DNA of 64,000 nt, taken from contig NZ_BMPQ01000004.1 in the NCBI RefSeq assembly GCF_014647675.1, positions 62,001-126,000 of the forward strand, in the 5' to 3' direction. Both the position numbers and the translations under genes were made by a program. The notes beneath the pieces were generated by a model that worked only from the letters and a program-made list of their open reading frames with translations, ran no database searches and had not been told where the DNA came from. The DNA is from Streptomyces flaveus (GTDB lineage: Bacteria; Actinomycetota; Actinomycetes; Streptomycetales; Streptomycetaceae). Positions 1-8,535 of this stretch are shown here, piece after piece; position 1 is the first letter of the stretch, and every line of letters begins with the position of its first letter.

Positions 1-1
1 G

Positions 2-673
2 AACCTGTACATCGAGTCCGTGGGCCAGTGGGCCACCGACTTCTTCCGGATGAGCCTGCAGGGCACCGCGTTCGGCGGCCTGGAGTGGATGCAGTGGTGG
101 ACGTACTTCATGATGGCCTGGTGGGTCTCGTGGGGTGCCTTCGTCGGTGTCTTCCTGGCCCGTATCTCACGCGGCCGCACCATCCGCGGCTTCATCACGG
201 GTGTCCTGGTCGTCCCCAGCGTGGTGTTCTTCACCTGGTTCACCGTCTTCGGCGGCACGGCGATCCACCTCGACCTGTTCGAGGGCGGCGACATCGCCAA
301 GCAGACCACGGCTGACATCAACAGCGCGTTCTTCGCGACCCTCGACCACTTCCCGCTCGCCACTGTCACATCGGTGATCGCGATCATCCTGGTCGTGATG
401 TTCTTCGTCTCCGGCGCGGACGCCAACACCTACGTGCTGTCCATGATGACCTCGGACGGATCGCTCACCCCGCGTCGTTCGGTACTCATCCTCTGGGGCG
501 TCCTCACGGGTGTCACCGCCGTCGTCCTCATGCTCGCCGGCGGACTGAACGCCCTTCAGAACACCGTCATCGTGACGTCCTTGCCCTTCCTCGTGATCAT
601 CGCCGGCCTGGCGGTGTCCTTCTGGAAGGAGCTGAGTGCAGATCGAAAGGAGAAGACCGATGTCGCACTCTGA
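2..673 (+). CDS. BCCT-family (betaine/choline/carnitine) transporter, C-terminal part
   Basis: An open frame enters from the left edge without a start, so only the C-terminal 223 residues are present. It carries the family signature: an aromatic-rich membrane segment (WWTYFMMAWWVSWGAFVG) followed by FLARISRGRTIR, then four or five more hydrophobic segments and a short charged tail. BCCT proteins are inner-membrane secondary carriers for quaternary ammonium compounds such as glycine betaine, choline or carnitine. The stop overlaps the start of the SnoaL-like gene by 14 bp, so the two are probably co-transcribed. The family call is firm; the substrate is unknown. Confidence 0.93.
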   Translation, partial: NLYIESVGQWATDFFRMSLQGTAFGGLEWMQWWTYFMMAWWVSWGAFVGVFLARISRGRTIRGFITGVLVVPSVVFFTWFTVFGGTAIHLDLFEGGDIAKQTTADINSAFFATLDHFPLATVTSVIAIILVVMFFVSGADANTYVLSMMTSDGSLTPRRSVLILWGVLTGVTAVVLMLAGGLNALQNTVIVTSLPFLVIIAGLAVSFWKELSADRKEKTDVAL

Positions 674-1085
674 CGCCCGTCGTGGGCTCATCGAGAAGGA
701 GTGGGCCGCGGCCTGGGGCCAGGGTGACGTCGATGCCCTCGACGCGCTGCTGAGCCCGGCGTACCTCCGCCACGGCGGAAACCCGCACCCGCAGGACCTG
801 AACGCCTTCAAAGCCGCGATCGTCTCGACCCGAGAGGCCTTCCCGGACCTGGTCACGACCATCGACGACATCGTCGTCGAAGGCGACAGGGCCGCGATCC
901 GCTGGCACAGCAGCGGAACCCATGTGAACTCGTTCCTCGGTGTCCCTCCCACCAAGCGGCACGTCGAGGTCAGCGGCGCCACGTTCGCCCGCTTCGAGGG
1001 GGACCGGATCGTCGAGGAGCACGTGACGTGGGATCCCAGAGCGCTGCTCTCGGCGCTGGGCGTCATCCGGGTGGGACAGGACTGA
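660..1085 (+). CDS. SnoaL-like / NTF2-fold protein (ester-cyclase type)
   Basis: A 141-residue protein of the SnoaL polyketide-cyclase-like family (NTF2 fold). It begins with a helix containing WAAAWGQGDVDALDALLSP and continues into the usual curved sheet, with FPDLVTTIDDIVVEGD and a late segment ending EEHVTWD. The ATG is preceded by AAAGGAGAAG at good spacing, which decides the start over an upstream GTG. Members bind small hydrophobic molecules and act as cyclases, isomerases or dehydratases; the specific reaction cannot be told. It overlaps the BCCT gene and lies just before a flavin reductase gene, suggesting a small catabolic operon. Confidence 0.8.
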   Translation: MSHSDARRGLIEKEWAAAWGQGDVDALDALLSPAYLRHGGNPHPQDLNAFKAAIVSTREAFPDLVTTIDDIVVEGDRAAIRWHSSGTHVNSFLGVPPTKRHVEVSGATFARFEGDRIVEEHVTWDPRALLSALGVIRVGQD

Positions 1086-1111
1086 CGATCAAGATGACCA
1101 GGAGCATCTCC

Positions 1112-1615
1112 ATGGCCCCGCTTGCCTCGAAGCCCGACCTCGATGTGATGAAGCAGGTCAACCGGCAGTTCGTCACCGGTGTCACGGTCGTGACCGCGAT
1201 GGACGGAGAGACCCCCAGAGGGCTGGCCGTCAACGCGTTCTCGAGCATCTCGCTCGACCCCGCCACCGTGATGGTGTGCGTCCAGCGCACCTCGTCCACC
1301 CACGACTGTCTGTTCCGGGCGGACCACCTCGCGATCAACATCCTGTCCACGGACCAACTCGACGTCGTCGGTACGTTCGCAAGCAAGGCCGACGACAAGT
1401 TCAAGGACCTGGACTGGGAGAGCGGCCCGTTCGGCAGTCCGCTGATCGCCCGGAGCAGCGCGCAGATGGAGGCCGAGATCCGCGAGCGGCTGCAGGCCAG
1501 CACGCACACCGTGTTCATCTGCCGCGTGGTGCACGCTGCGGTCGCCGGGCACCATCCGATGGTCTACAGCGCGGGTAAGTTCTTCGACGGCGGCGCGCTC
1601 GCGCCGCTGGGGTGA
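1112..1615 (+). CDS. Flavin reductase-like domain protein (FMN-binding split barrel)
   Basis: 167 residues, typical of the short flavin reductases (HpaC/DIM6-NTAB type) that supply reduced FMN or FAD to two-component monooxygenases. Visible family features are FVTGVTVVTAMDG near the N-terminus, the segment GLAVNAFSSISLDPATVMVC, the buried AINILS strand and the C-terminal VYSAGKFF. The ATG at 1112 has AGGAG seven bases upstream and is preferred to the ATG at 1094, which has no such site. No partner oxygenase is visible in this part of the window; it may lie upstream of the left edge. Confidence 0.85.
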   Translation: MAPLASKPDLDVMKQVNRQFVTGVTVVTAMDGETPRGLAVNAFSSISLDPATVMVCVQRTSSTHDCLFRADHLAINILSTDQLDVVGTFASKADDKFKDLDWESGPFGSPLIARSSAQMEAEIRERLQASTHTVFICRVVHAAVAGHHPMVYSAGKFFDGGALAPLG

Positions 1616-1649
1616 CCGGCGGGTGGCTCGGGAGACGGAGGAGGGTTCG

Positions 1650-2381
1650 GTGAATCGCGCAACGAGCGAACCGAAGGGGGGGTCCCCCCGGCCGGAGGCC
1701 GGGGGAGGGTCGATGCAGGCCAGGGTGATCGCCGAAATGCGCCGGCGGATCATCAAGGGAGACATCGAGCCCGGGGCTCCGCTCTCGGAGCTCGCTCTCG
1801 CGGAAGAGTTCGGCGTCAGTCGTACGCCGGTACGCGAAGCCCTCAAGCAGCTGCAGACCGAAGGGCTGGTGGAAATCCGGCCCCGCGTCGGGACGTTCGT
1901 CACCACTCCCTCCCGCCGCGAAATAACCGAGCTCTTCGAGATGAAGGAGCTCCTCGAGGGCGCGGCCGCCCGCCTTCTCGCCCGGCGGGGCCGGGTCCCG
2001 GAGATCGACATGCTCGAGCGAAACCTGCGCGAGGCCGATGAAGCGGTGGCACGGGACGACAGGGAGCGGTACGCGGAGTTGGTCCAGGAGTTCCACGACC
2101 TGCTCATCTCCGGGGCCGACAACAGCAAACTGGAAGCCCATTACCGGATGCTCATGAACCAGCTGGCCTACTCCCGGCTGGTGAACACGTCGCTGAGTCA
2201 GCCTGGCCGCCCCCTCCAGTCGGACCGTGAACACCACCTCGTCCTGGAGCTGATCCTGGAGAAGGACGGCGACAGCGCCGAGCACGTGATGCGTGAGCAC
2301 GTCAGGGCCAGTCGACGTGCGCTGCTGGCGGGGCTGCCCATCGGCGGTGCGAACGAGAGGTTCGGCACGGCAGGTTCCTGA
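1650..2381 (+). CDS. GntR-family transcriptional regulator, FCD type
   Basis: About 243 residues: an N-terminal winged helix (ISPGAPLSE-like segment, then LAEEFGVSRTPVREALKQL, the classical GntR recognition region) followed by an all-helical FCD ligand-binding domain with conserved acidic and His residues (ELFEMKELLEGAAARLL, EFHDLLISGADN, DREHHLVLELI). FCD proteins usually repress catabolic or transport genes in response to an organic acid. The GTG at 1650 has GGAGGAGGG upstream. An ATG at 1713 with GGGGAGGG just before it is an equally good start and would place the G/C palindrome at 1676-1700 in the leader instead of the protein. It probably controls the genes to its left. Confidence 0.88.
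   Translation: MNRATSEPKGGSPRPEAGGGSMQARVIAEMRRRIIKGDIEPGAPLSELALAEEFGVSRTPVREALKQLQTEGLVEIRPRVGTFVTTPSRREITELFEMKELLEGAAARLLARRGRVPEIDMLERNLREADEAVARDDRERYAELVQEFHDLLISGADNSKLEAHYRMLMNQLAYSRLVNTSLSQPGRPLQSDREHHLVLELILEKDGDSAEHVMREHVRASRRALLAGLPIGGANERFGTAGS
1676..1700. repeat. G/C palindromic element at the 5' end of the GntR gene
   Basis: A run of seven G, one T and six C (1676-1689) is followed at once by GGCCGGAGGCC (1690-1700). In the coding frame it gives a low-complexity GGSPRPEAGGG stretch that is not part of the GntR fold. It looks like one of the G/C-rich palindromes found in and near Streptomyces genes. It sits between two possible starts, so it is either translated or part of the leader. 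Confidence 0.5.
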
Positions 2382-2460
2382 TACCAGGCCCACCCAGCCC
2401 GTTCATTGCGCCCACCTGGCCGCCAACGAGCCGTATGCCGCAATCTTCTGACGGTATATC

Positions 2461-2500
2461 AGGGCCGGGTTCCGCCTCTTCGGGGGCGGCACCCGGCCCT
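2461..2500. terminator. Strong stem-loop after the GntR gene
   Basis: AGGGCCGGG and CCGCC in the left arm pair with GGCGG and CCCGGCCCT in the right arm around a small TCTTCG-type loop. This is a long, nearly perfect GC hairpin. It lies 79 bp after the GntR stop and separates that unit from the nitrogen operon. There is no long T tract, which is common for actinomycete terminators. Confidence 0.7.
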
Positions 2501-2548
2501 TCGGCTTACGGGGACCTTCCACCGCTGAAATCCTCCCGTAACTCCAGG

Positions 2549-2591
2549 GGTGTCTACTCGTAGGCAACGATGATTCATCACAGTAGACACC
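2549..2591. promoter_or_regulatory. Inverted repeat upstream of the glutamine synthetase gene (candidate operator)
   Basis: A perfect 10-bp inverted repeat, GGTGTCTACT at 2549-2558 and AGTAGACACC at 2582-2591, separated by 23 bp. It ends 22 bp before the ATG at 2614. The arm core GTCTACT reappears at 8582-8588 upstream of the amt gene. Two well-separated identical arms suggest a dimeric or looping regulator, possibly the XRE-cupin protein encoded in the same operon. Confidence 0.5.
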
Positions 2592-2613
2592 TCATTCCGG
2601 CCAGGGAGGCCCC

Positions 2614-3942
2614 ATGACGACCGACCCAACAGCGGACGCCCCCGATCTCGCCGAGTTGGTCCGCGCCGACGGCATCGAGTTCGTGCTTGCCGTCTTCGTC
2701 GACCTGACCGGCAAGCCGTGCGCCAAGCTCGTCCCGGCCCAGGCCGTCGAGGAACTCCGCGACGAGGGCGTCGGGTTCGCCGGATACGCGGCCGGCGCCC
2801 TCGGCCAGCAGCCCAGCGACCCCGATGTCATCGCCCGGCCGGACGCCTCCTCGTACACACCGGTCCCCTTCATCAAGCCCGGTCTCGCCCTCGTCCACTG
2901 CGACCCGTACGTGGAGGGCGAACCCTGGCCCTATGCACCCCGCGTCATCCTGCGCAGGCTGCTGGAGCGGGCCGCGGCCCGGGGACTCTCCCTGGCCGTG
3001 GGCGCAGAGGTCGAGTACTTCCTGGTCAACCGGGACGAGCACGGCGTGCTCAGTGTCGCCGACGCCAAGGACACCGCGCGGCAGCCTTGTTACGACGCGC
3101 GCGGCCTGACCCGGATGTACGACCATCTCACCGCGGTCTCCAGTGCCATGAACGCGCTCGGCTGGGGCAACTACGCCAACGACCACGAGGACGGCAACGG
3201 CCAGTTCGAGCAGAACTTCAAGCACGCCGACGCCCTCACCACCGCCGACCGGGTCATCACCATGCGCTACCTGGTGTCGATGCTGGCCGAACAGCGCGGC
3301 ATGACGGCCACGTTCATGCCCAAGCCGTTCACCGACCGCACCGGCACCGGCATGCACCTGCACATGTCGCTGTGGCGGGGCGACGAACCCGCCTTTCCCG
3401 ACGCCACCGACGGGCGCGGACTCGGTCTCTCCCCGATCGCCTACTCCTTCGTCGCCGGGATCGTCGAGCATGCGCGGGCACTCCAGGCCGTGATCGCGCC
3501 GACCGTCAACTCGTACAAGCGCACCGGTGCGGTGAACACCCGCTCAGGTGCCACCTGGTCGCCGCGCGTGGCGAGTTACGGCGGCAACGATCGCACCCAC
3601 TTCATCCGCGTCCCCGACGGCAACCGCATCGAGCTGCGCGGCGGAGACGGCGCCGCCAACCCCTACCTCGCCGCTGCCGCCGCGCTTGCCGCCGGCCTCG
3701 ACGGCATCGAACGCGGCCTCGACCCGGGCGAGCCCGGGGAGGCCGGCAAGGGCCCGGAACTCCCGCCCACCCTGCTGCACGCCGTCGAGGCCCTCCAGGC
3801 GGACGACGTGATCAGCGGCGCGCTGGACGTAGCAGGCACCGGGGTCAGCCGGTACTTCGCCGACCTCAAGCGTGAGGAGTTCTTCGACTGGCACGCCACG
3901 GTCGGCCCCTGGGAGCTCGACCGGTATCTGACCGCCTTCTGA
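2614..3942 (+). CDS. glnT: Type III glutamine synthetase / gamma-glutamylamide synthetase (GlnT/GmaS type)
   Basis: 442 residues of the glutamine synthetase superfamily. Clear landmarks are AVGAEVEYFLVN (first metal Glu), the segment NGQFEQNFKHADALTTADRV, GTGMHLHMSLW, AVNTRSGATWSPR and HFIRVPDGNRIELRGGDGAANPYLA. The length and the NFKHAD segment match the GlnT/GmaS branch, which ligates ammonia or an amine to the gamma-carboxyl of glutamate. In methylotrophs the GmaS product, gamma-glutamylmethylamide, feeds the MgsABC synthase. Here the three genes directly downstream are MgsABC/GlxBCD homologues, which supports an amine-assimilation role. The actual amine is not known. A GGCCAGGGAGGCC site precedes the ATG. 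Confidence 0.9.
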   Translation: MTTDPTADAPDLAELVRADGIEFVLAVFVDLTGKPCAKLVPAQAVEELRDEGVGFAGYAAGALGQQPSDPDVIARPDASSYTPVPFIKPGLALVHCDPYVEGEPWPYAPRVILRRLLERAAARGLSLAVGAEVEYFLVNRDEHGVLSVADAKDTARQPCYDARGLTRMYDHLTAVSSAMNALGWGNYANDHEDGNGQFEQNFKHADALTTADRVITMRYLVSMLAEQRGMTATFMPKPFTDRTGTGMHLHMSLWRGDEPAFPDATDGRGLGLSPIAYSFVAGIVEHARALQAVIAPTVNSYKRTGAVNTRSGATWSPRVASYGGNDRTHFIRVPDGNRIELRGGDGAANPYLAAAAALAAGLDGIERGLDPGEPGEAGKGPELPPTLLHAVEALQADDVISGALDVAGTGVSRYFADLKREEFFDWHATVGPWELDRYLTAF

Positions 3943-3953
3943 AGGGACTTGAG

Positions 3954-4820
3954 ATGTGCGGAATCGTGGGGCTCCATCTGCGTGAGCCCTCCCTCGAACC
4001 ACGGCTCGGCGAACTGCTGACCGCGATGCTCGGCCAGGTTGTCGAACGCGGCCCCGACTCGGCCGGTGTCGCGGTCTACGGCGACCCGCGCCTGTCCCCG
4101 CCGGGACGCGCCGTCGTCTCGCTGCTGGGGGTCACGCCGACCGAGGCGGAGGCCGCGCTGCCCGGTGCCGTGGCCGTCGCAGCCGACGCCACCACGGTGG
4201 TGCACGGGGACACCGACCTGCTCACAGCCATCCAGGCCGCACTGCCCCACGCCACCGTCATCGGCTCCGGCATTGACATGGCCGTACTCAAGGGCACGGG
4301 AAACCCCGTGGAGTTGGCGGACGCCTTCGGACTCTCCACCGTCACCGGATGGCAGGGCGTCGGCCACACCCGGATGGCCACCGAGTCGGCCGTCACGCCC
4401 GAGGGGGCCCATCCCTTCTCCGTCGGCCCCGGTCAATGTCTGGTGCACAACGGCTCCTTCGCCAACCACGCCACCATTCGCCGTGAACTGCGCGCGCGGG
4501 GCGTCGAGTTCGACAGCGAGAACGACTCCGAGGTCGGCGCCCGCTTCATCGCGCACCAACTGGAGCAGGGCGCTGAACTGGAGAAGGCGCTGCGGCTGCT
4601 GTGCGAGCGGTTCGACGGCTTCTACACGCTGCTCGTGTCCACCGGCGACTCTTTCGCGGTCGTCCGCGACGCGATCGCCTGCAAGCCGGCGCTCGTCGCC
4701 GAAACCGACGCGTGGGTCGCGATGGCCTCCGAGTACCGGGCGCTGGACGTTCTGCCGGGCATCGAGCACGCCCGCATCTTCGAACCCGAGCCGGAAGAGG
4801 TGTACGTATGGCGACGCTGA
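3954..4820 (+). CDS. glxB: Class II glutamine amidotransferase subunit (GlxB/MgsA type)
   Basis: 288 residues starting MCGIVGLH, so Cys2 becomes the N-terminal nucleophile once Met is removed. Other Ntn-amidotransferase landmarks are VERGPDSAGV, GHTRMATES, HPFSVG and LVHNGSFANH. It would release ammonia from glutamine, or open a gamma-glutamylamide, for transfer by the GlxC/GlxD partners. It corresponds to the N-terminal domain of large glutamate synthase made as a separate polypeptide. It follows the synthetase gene by 11 bp and overlaps glxC by 13 bp. Confidence 0.9.
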   Translation: MCGIVGLHLREPSLEPRLGELLTAMLGQVVERGPDSAGVAVYGDPRLSPPGRAVVSLLGVTPTEAEAALPGAVAVAADATTVVHGDTDLLTAIQAALPHATVIGSGIDMAVLKGTGNPVELADAFGLSTVTGWQGVGHTRMATESAVTPEGAHPFSVGPGQCLVHNGSFANHATIRRELRARGVEFDSENDSEVGARFIAHQLEQGAELEKALRLLCERFDGFYTLLVSTGDSFAVVRDAIACKPALVAETDAWVAMASEYRALDVLPGIEHARIFEPEPEEVYVWRR

Positions 4821-5482
4821 TCGACCTGGCCGAGACTCCCGTGCGGGACCTCAACCAGGCACTGCACGAGGCGCCGGTGGCGTCCTGGCGCGTGCTCAAC
4901 CCCCGCGGTGCGCACGCCGTCGCCTGCGGCATCCGTGGCAACTTCACCGTCGACATCGAGGGGCACGTCGGCTACTACTGCGCCGGCATGAACCAGCAGG
5001 CCACGGTCACCGTTCACGGCAACGCAGGGACAGGGGTCGCCGAGAACATGATGTCCGGCACGGTCCGGGTGCGCGGCAACGCCTCCCAGTCCGCCGGTGC
5101 CACCGCCCACGGCGGCCTGCTCGTGATCGACGGGGACGCCTCCGCGCGCTGCGGGATCTCCATGAAGGGCGTGGACATCGTCGTCGGCGGCAGCGTCGGC
5201 CACATGAGCGCCTTCATGGGGCAGGCCGGACGCCTCGTGGTGTGCGGCGACGCGGGCGACGCACTGGGGGACTCACTGTACGAGGCCCGCATCTACGTCA
5301 GGGGCACGGTCAAGTCCCTCGGCGCCGACTGCGTCGAGAAGGAGATGAGTGCTGAACACCTCGCAGAACTCGCCGAGTTGCTCAAGGCGGCCGAGCGTGA
5401 CGAGGACCCTGCCGACTTCCGCCGGTACGGCTCGGCCAGGCAGCTCTACCACTTCAAGGTCGACAACACGACAGCGTACTGA
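4808..5482 (+). CDS. glxC: GXGXG-domain subunit of glutamate/N-methylglutamate synthase (GlxC/MgsB type)
   Basis: 224 residues made largely of a right-handed beta-helix of the GltB C-terminal (GXGXG) type, with repeated Gly turns such as VHGNAGTGVAENMMSG, VRGNASQSAGATAHGG, IDGDASARCGISMKG and VVCGDAGDALGDS. This domain links the amidotransferase and FMN-synthase parts in glutamate synthase and is made separately in the GlxBCD/MgsABC group. The start chosen is the ATG with AGAGG ahead of it inside the end of glxB. Translation is probably coupled. Confidence 0.88.
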   Translation: MATLIDLAETPVRDLNQALHEAPVASWRVLNPRGAHAVACGIRGNFTVDIEGHVGYYCAGMNQQATVTVHGNAGTGVAENMMSGTVRVRGNASQSAGATAHGGLLVIDGDASARCGISMKGVDIVVGGSVGHMSAFMGQAGRLVVCGDAGDALGDSLYEARIYVRGTVKSLGADCVEKEMSAEHLAELAELLKAAERDEDPADFRRYGSARQLYHFKVDNTTAY

Positions 5483-5497
5483 GGGAGTTCGACGATC

Positions 5498-6817
5498 ATG
5501 GAACCCGCATCCCACGGCCTGCGCGAGTCGGCGACCTTCGACCGCGCCACCATCCACGCCATCCAGCGCGCCGCCGAGACCGGCATCTACGACATCCGCG
5601 GCTGGGGCGCCAAACGGAAACTCCCGCACTTCGACGACCTGCTGCTGCTCGGCGCCTCCATGTCCCGCTATCCGCTGGAGGGTTACCGCGAACGCTGCGA
5701 CACGGACGTCGTCCTCGGCACCCGGCACGCCAAGCACCCCCTGCGGCTCGCCACCCCCGTCACCATCGCCGGCATGAGCTTCGGCGCGCTGTCCGCCCAG
5801 GCCAAGGAGGCCCTCGGCCGCGGTGCCAGCGAGGTCGGCACCTCGACGACCACCGGCGACGGCGGCATGACCCCTGAGGAACGCGGCCACTCCAAGCACC
5901 TCGTGTATCAGTACCTGCCGTCCCGCTACGGCATGAACCCCGACGACCTGCGCGCCGCCGACGCGATCGAGGTCGTCCTCGGCCAGGGTGCCAAGCCCGG
6001 CGGCGGAGGCATGCTGCTCGGCCAGAAGATCACCGAACGGGTCGCCGGGATGCGGACGCTGCCCGTCGGCATCGACCAGCGCAGCGCCTGCCGCCACCCC
6101 GACTGGACCGGCCCCGACGACCTCGCCATCAAGATCCTCGAACTGCGCGAGATCACCGACTGGGAGAAGCCGGTCTATGTGAAGGTCGGCGCGACACGGA
6201 CGTACTACGACGTGAAGCTCGCCGTGCACGCGGGCGCCGACGTCGTGGTCGTCGACGGCATGCAGGGCGGCACGGCCGCCACCCAGGACGTGTTCATCGA
6301 ACACGTCGGTATCCCCACCCTGGCCGCCCTGCCCCAGGCCGTCCAGGCGCTGCAGGAGCTGGGCGTCCACCGTGAGGTCCAGCTGATCGTCTCGGGCGGC
6401 ATCCGCAGCGGCGCCGACATGGCCAAGGCGCTCGCCCTCGGCGCGGACGCGGTCGCCATCGGCACGGCCGCACTGATCGCGCTCGGCGACAACCACCCGA
6501 AGTACGACGCCGAGTACCGCGAACTCGGCTCGGCCGCAGGCTACTTCGACGACTACCAGGACGGCCGCGACCCCGCCGGCATCTCCACCCAGGACGAGGA
6601 ACTCGCCGCCCGCCTCGACCCCGCCGAGGCCGGCCGCCGGCTCGCCAACTTTCTCCGCGTGATGACCATGGAGGCCCAGACCCTCGCCCGCGCCTGCGGC
6701 AAGGCCCACCTCCTCCATCTCGAGCCGGAGGACCTGGTCGCTCTTACCATCGAGTCCGCTGCCATGGCCCGCGTCCCGCTCGCGGGTACGAACTGGATCC
6801 CCGGGGAAGGCCTGTGA
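5498..6817 (+). CDS. glxD: FMN-binding glutamate synthase domain subunit (GlxD/MgsC type)
   Basis: 439 residues of the glutamate synthase central/FMN fold. Motifs include VTIAGMSFGALSAQAKEALGRGA, TTTGDGGMTPEE, GQGAKPGGGGMLLG, VKVGATRTYYDVKLAVHAGAD, DGMQGGTAATQ and VSGGIRSGADMAKALALGADAV. It also holds late Cys residues compatible with an Fe-S centre. The fold binds FMN and reduces the 2-imino intermediate made from 2-oxoglutarate and ammonia or methylamine. The ORF is separated from glxC by 15 bp with GGGAG before the ATG. It is the catalytic partner of the two preceding subunits. Confidence 0.9.
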   Translation: MEPASHGLRESATFDRATIHAIQRAAETGIYDIRGWGAKRKLPHFDDLLLLGASMSRYPLEGYRERCDTDVVLGTRHAKHPLRLATPVTIAGMSFGALSAQAKEALGRGASEVGTSTTTGDGGMTPEERGHSKHLVYQYLPSRYGMNPDDLRAADAIEVVLGQGAKPGGGGMLLGQKITERVAGMRTLPVGIDQRSACRHPDWTGPDDLAIKILELREITDWEKPVYVKVGATRTYYDVKLAVHAGADVVVVDGMQGGTAATQDVFIEHVGIPTLAALPQAVQALQELGVHREVQLIVSGGIRSGADMAKALALGADAVAIGTAALIALGDNHPKYDAEYRELGSAAGYFDDYQDGRDPAGISTQDEELAARLDPAEAGRRLANFLRVMTMEAQTLARACGKAHLLHLEPEDLVALTIESAAMARVPLAGTNWIPGEGL

Positions 6818-7902
6818 TCGCCGTCGTAGGCGCTGGGCTGATGGGCGCGGCCACCGCCTGGCAACTGGCCCGGCGTGGCCACGAGGTCACACTCATCGAG
6901 GCGTACGACATCGCCCACAGGCACGGCAGTTCGCACGGCAGCTCGCGGATCTTCCGGCGGGCGTACGCCGACCCCTTCTACGTACGGCTGACCGGGCAGG
7001 CGCACGAGCAGTGGCGCGAGCTGGAGGACGACGCCTCGACTCCCTTGCTGCGCACGACCGGTGGCCTCGACATGGGCGAGGACCGCGACCCGAAGGCGCT
7101 GGCGGCCCTCCTCGACGCGGCCGGAGTGCCGCACGAACTCCTCGGCCCGGAAGCCGCCGCGGAGCGCTGGCCGTACATCCGCGTCACGGGCCCGGTGCTC
7201 CACCACCCGGACGCGGGCGTGGTCGACGCCGACGAGACCGTAGGGGCCTGCGTACGGCGGGCGATCGAACACGGCGCGGAAGCGATCATCGGTGTACGCG
7301 TCACGGGCATCGACGTCCGGGGCGGCGAGAGGGTTCTGCTGCACACCGACGACGGCCGTGAGATCGTCGCGGACACCGTGGTGATCGCCGCGGGATCCTG
7401 GCTGCCCGAGCTCGAACTGCCCGTCGCCCTGCCGCCGTTGCAGGTGACCCAGCAGCAGGTCTTCCACTTCCGGCAGCGCGATCCGTCCGTGAAGTGGCCG
7501 ACCCTGGTCTGGGACGGCGCGCTGCACCTCTACGGCCTGCCGTCGGGAAGCGACGGCGGCCCGCTCCCCGCGGTCAAGGTCGCCGAGCACGACCGCGGCA
7601 CGCCCACCACCGCCCGTACCCGCAACGGCGTCGTCGACCCGTCGTCGCGGACTCGGGTGAGCGGCTTCGTCCGCGACCGGCTCCCGGGCCTCGAGCCCGA
7701 CCCGGTGGCCGAAGCGACCTGCCTCTACACCACCACCCCCGACGAGGACTTCGTCCTCGACCGCCATGGCCCCTTCGTCATCGCCTCTCCGTGCTCCGGT
7801 CACGGCGCCAAGTTCGCCCCGCTCATCGGCGCGATGGCCGCCGACCTCGCCACCGGCCGTACCGAGCCCCACCCCCGATTCCGCCTGGACCGCGCGGGCT
7901 AG
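6814..7902 (+). CDS. FAD-dependent amine oxidase, monomeric sarcosine oxidase / N-methyltryptophan oxidase type
   Basis: 362 residues. It opens with the dinucleotide-binding motif VVGAGLMGAATAWQLARRG and then HGSSHGSSRIFRRAY, which matches the substrate/flavin region of monomeric sarcosine oxidase. Cys303 in CLYTTTPDEDFVLD falls where MSOX attaches FAD covalently, and CSGHGAKFAPLIG is the FAD C-terminal motif. It likely oxidises a secondary amine (sarcosine- or N-methyl-amino-acid-like). The GTGA overlap with glxD shows it belongs to the operon, so it may oxidise the N-methylglutamate-type product. The substrate is inferred only from context. Confidence 0.85.
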   Translation: MIAVVGAGLMGAATAWQLARRGHEVTLIEAYDIAHRHGSSHGSSRIFRRAYADPFYVRLTGQAHEQWRELEDDASTPLLRTTGGLDMGEDRDPKALAALLDAAGVPHELLGPEAAAERWPYIRVTGPVLHHPDAGVVDADETVGACVRRAIEHGAEAIIGVRVTGIDVRGGERVLLHTDDGREIVADTVVIAAGSWLPELELPVALPPLQVTQQQVFHFRQRDPSVKWPTLVWDGALHLYGLPSGSDGGPLPAVKVAEHDRGTPTTARTRNGVVDPSSRTRVSGFVRDRLPGLEPDPVAEATCLYTTTPDEDFVLDRHGPFVIASPCSGHGAKFAPLIGAMAADLATGRTEPHPRFRLDRAG

Positions 7903-7911
7903 GATGCGCCG

Positions 7912-8535
7912 GTGACCGAGCATCCGGAACCCGCAGCGGACTCCCAGGACTCCGACGACCAGGCGCTGGAGCGCATCATCGCGGTCCGGGCCCGCGAGTA
8001 CCGGCAGGCGGCGGGGCTGTCGGTCGGCGAGATGGCGCAGCGGGTCGGCATCTCCAAGGCCATGCTGTCGAAGATCGAGAACGCCCAGACCGCGTGCAGC
8101 CTCACCACGCTCTCCCGGCTCGCGCGCGGTCTCGACGTCCCGGTCACCGCCCTGTTCCGCGGCATGGACGACGAACGCGAGGCCGTCTTCGTCCCCGCCG
8201 GGCACGGCGCCCGGATCGTACGGCGCGGCACCCGCGTCGGTCATGAGTACGCCCAGCTCGGCTCGCTGCGGGGCGCCCACAAACGGATGGACGCCCTGCT
8301 GGTCACGCTGACCGAACAGAGCGAGGTCTTCCCGCTCTTCCAGCACGCCGGCACCGAGATCATCTACATGCTGGAAGGCGTCATGGTGTACGGCCACGGC
8401 AAGTCCAGCTACACCCTGCGCCCCGGCGACGCCCTGCAGTTCGACGGCGAGGCCCCGCACGGCCCGGAGCGGCTGGTCGAGTTGCCGATCCGCTTCCTGA
8501 CGGTGACGGCCTTCGGGGACAGCCCGCAGCACTGA
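7912..8535 (+). CDS. XRE-family regulator with C-terminal cupin
   Basis: 207 residues. A helix-turn-helix at about residues 25-80 (YRQAAGLSVGEMAQRVGISKAMLSKIENAQTACSLTTLSRLARGL is the region) is followed by a cupin barrel with HAGTEIIYMLEGVMVYGHG and LRPGDALQFDGEAPHG. Such XRE-cupin proteins often repress amine or polyamine catabolism genes and sense the substrate through the cupin. The GTG lies 9 bp after the oxidase stop, so it is the last gene of the nitrogen operon. Candidate targets are the inverted repeats at 2549-2591 and 8594-8606. Confidence 0.88.
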   Translation: MTEHPEPAADSQDSDDQALERIIAVRAREYRQAAGLSVGEMAQRVGISKAMLSKIENAQTACSLTTLSRLARGLDVPVTALFRGMDDEREAVFVPAGHGARIVRRGTRVGHEYAQLGSLRGAHKRMDALLVTLTEQSEVFPLFQHAGTEIIYMLEGVMVYGHGKSSYTLRPGDALQFDGEAPHGPERLVELPIRFLTVTAFGDSPQH

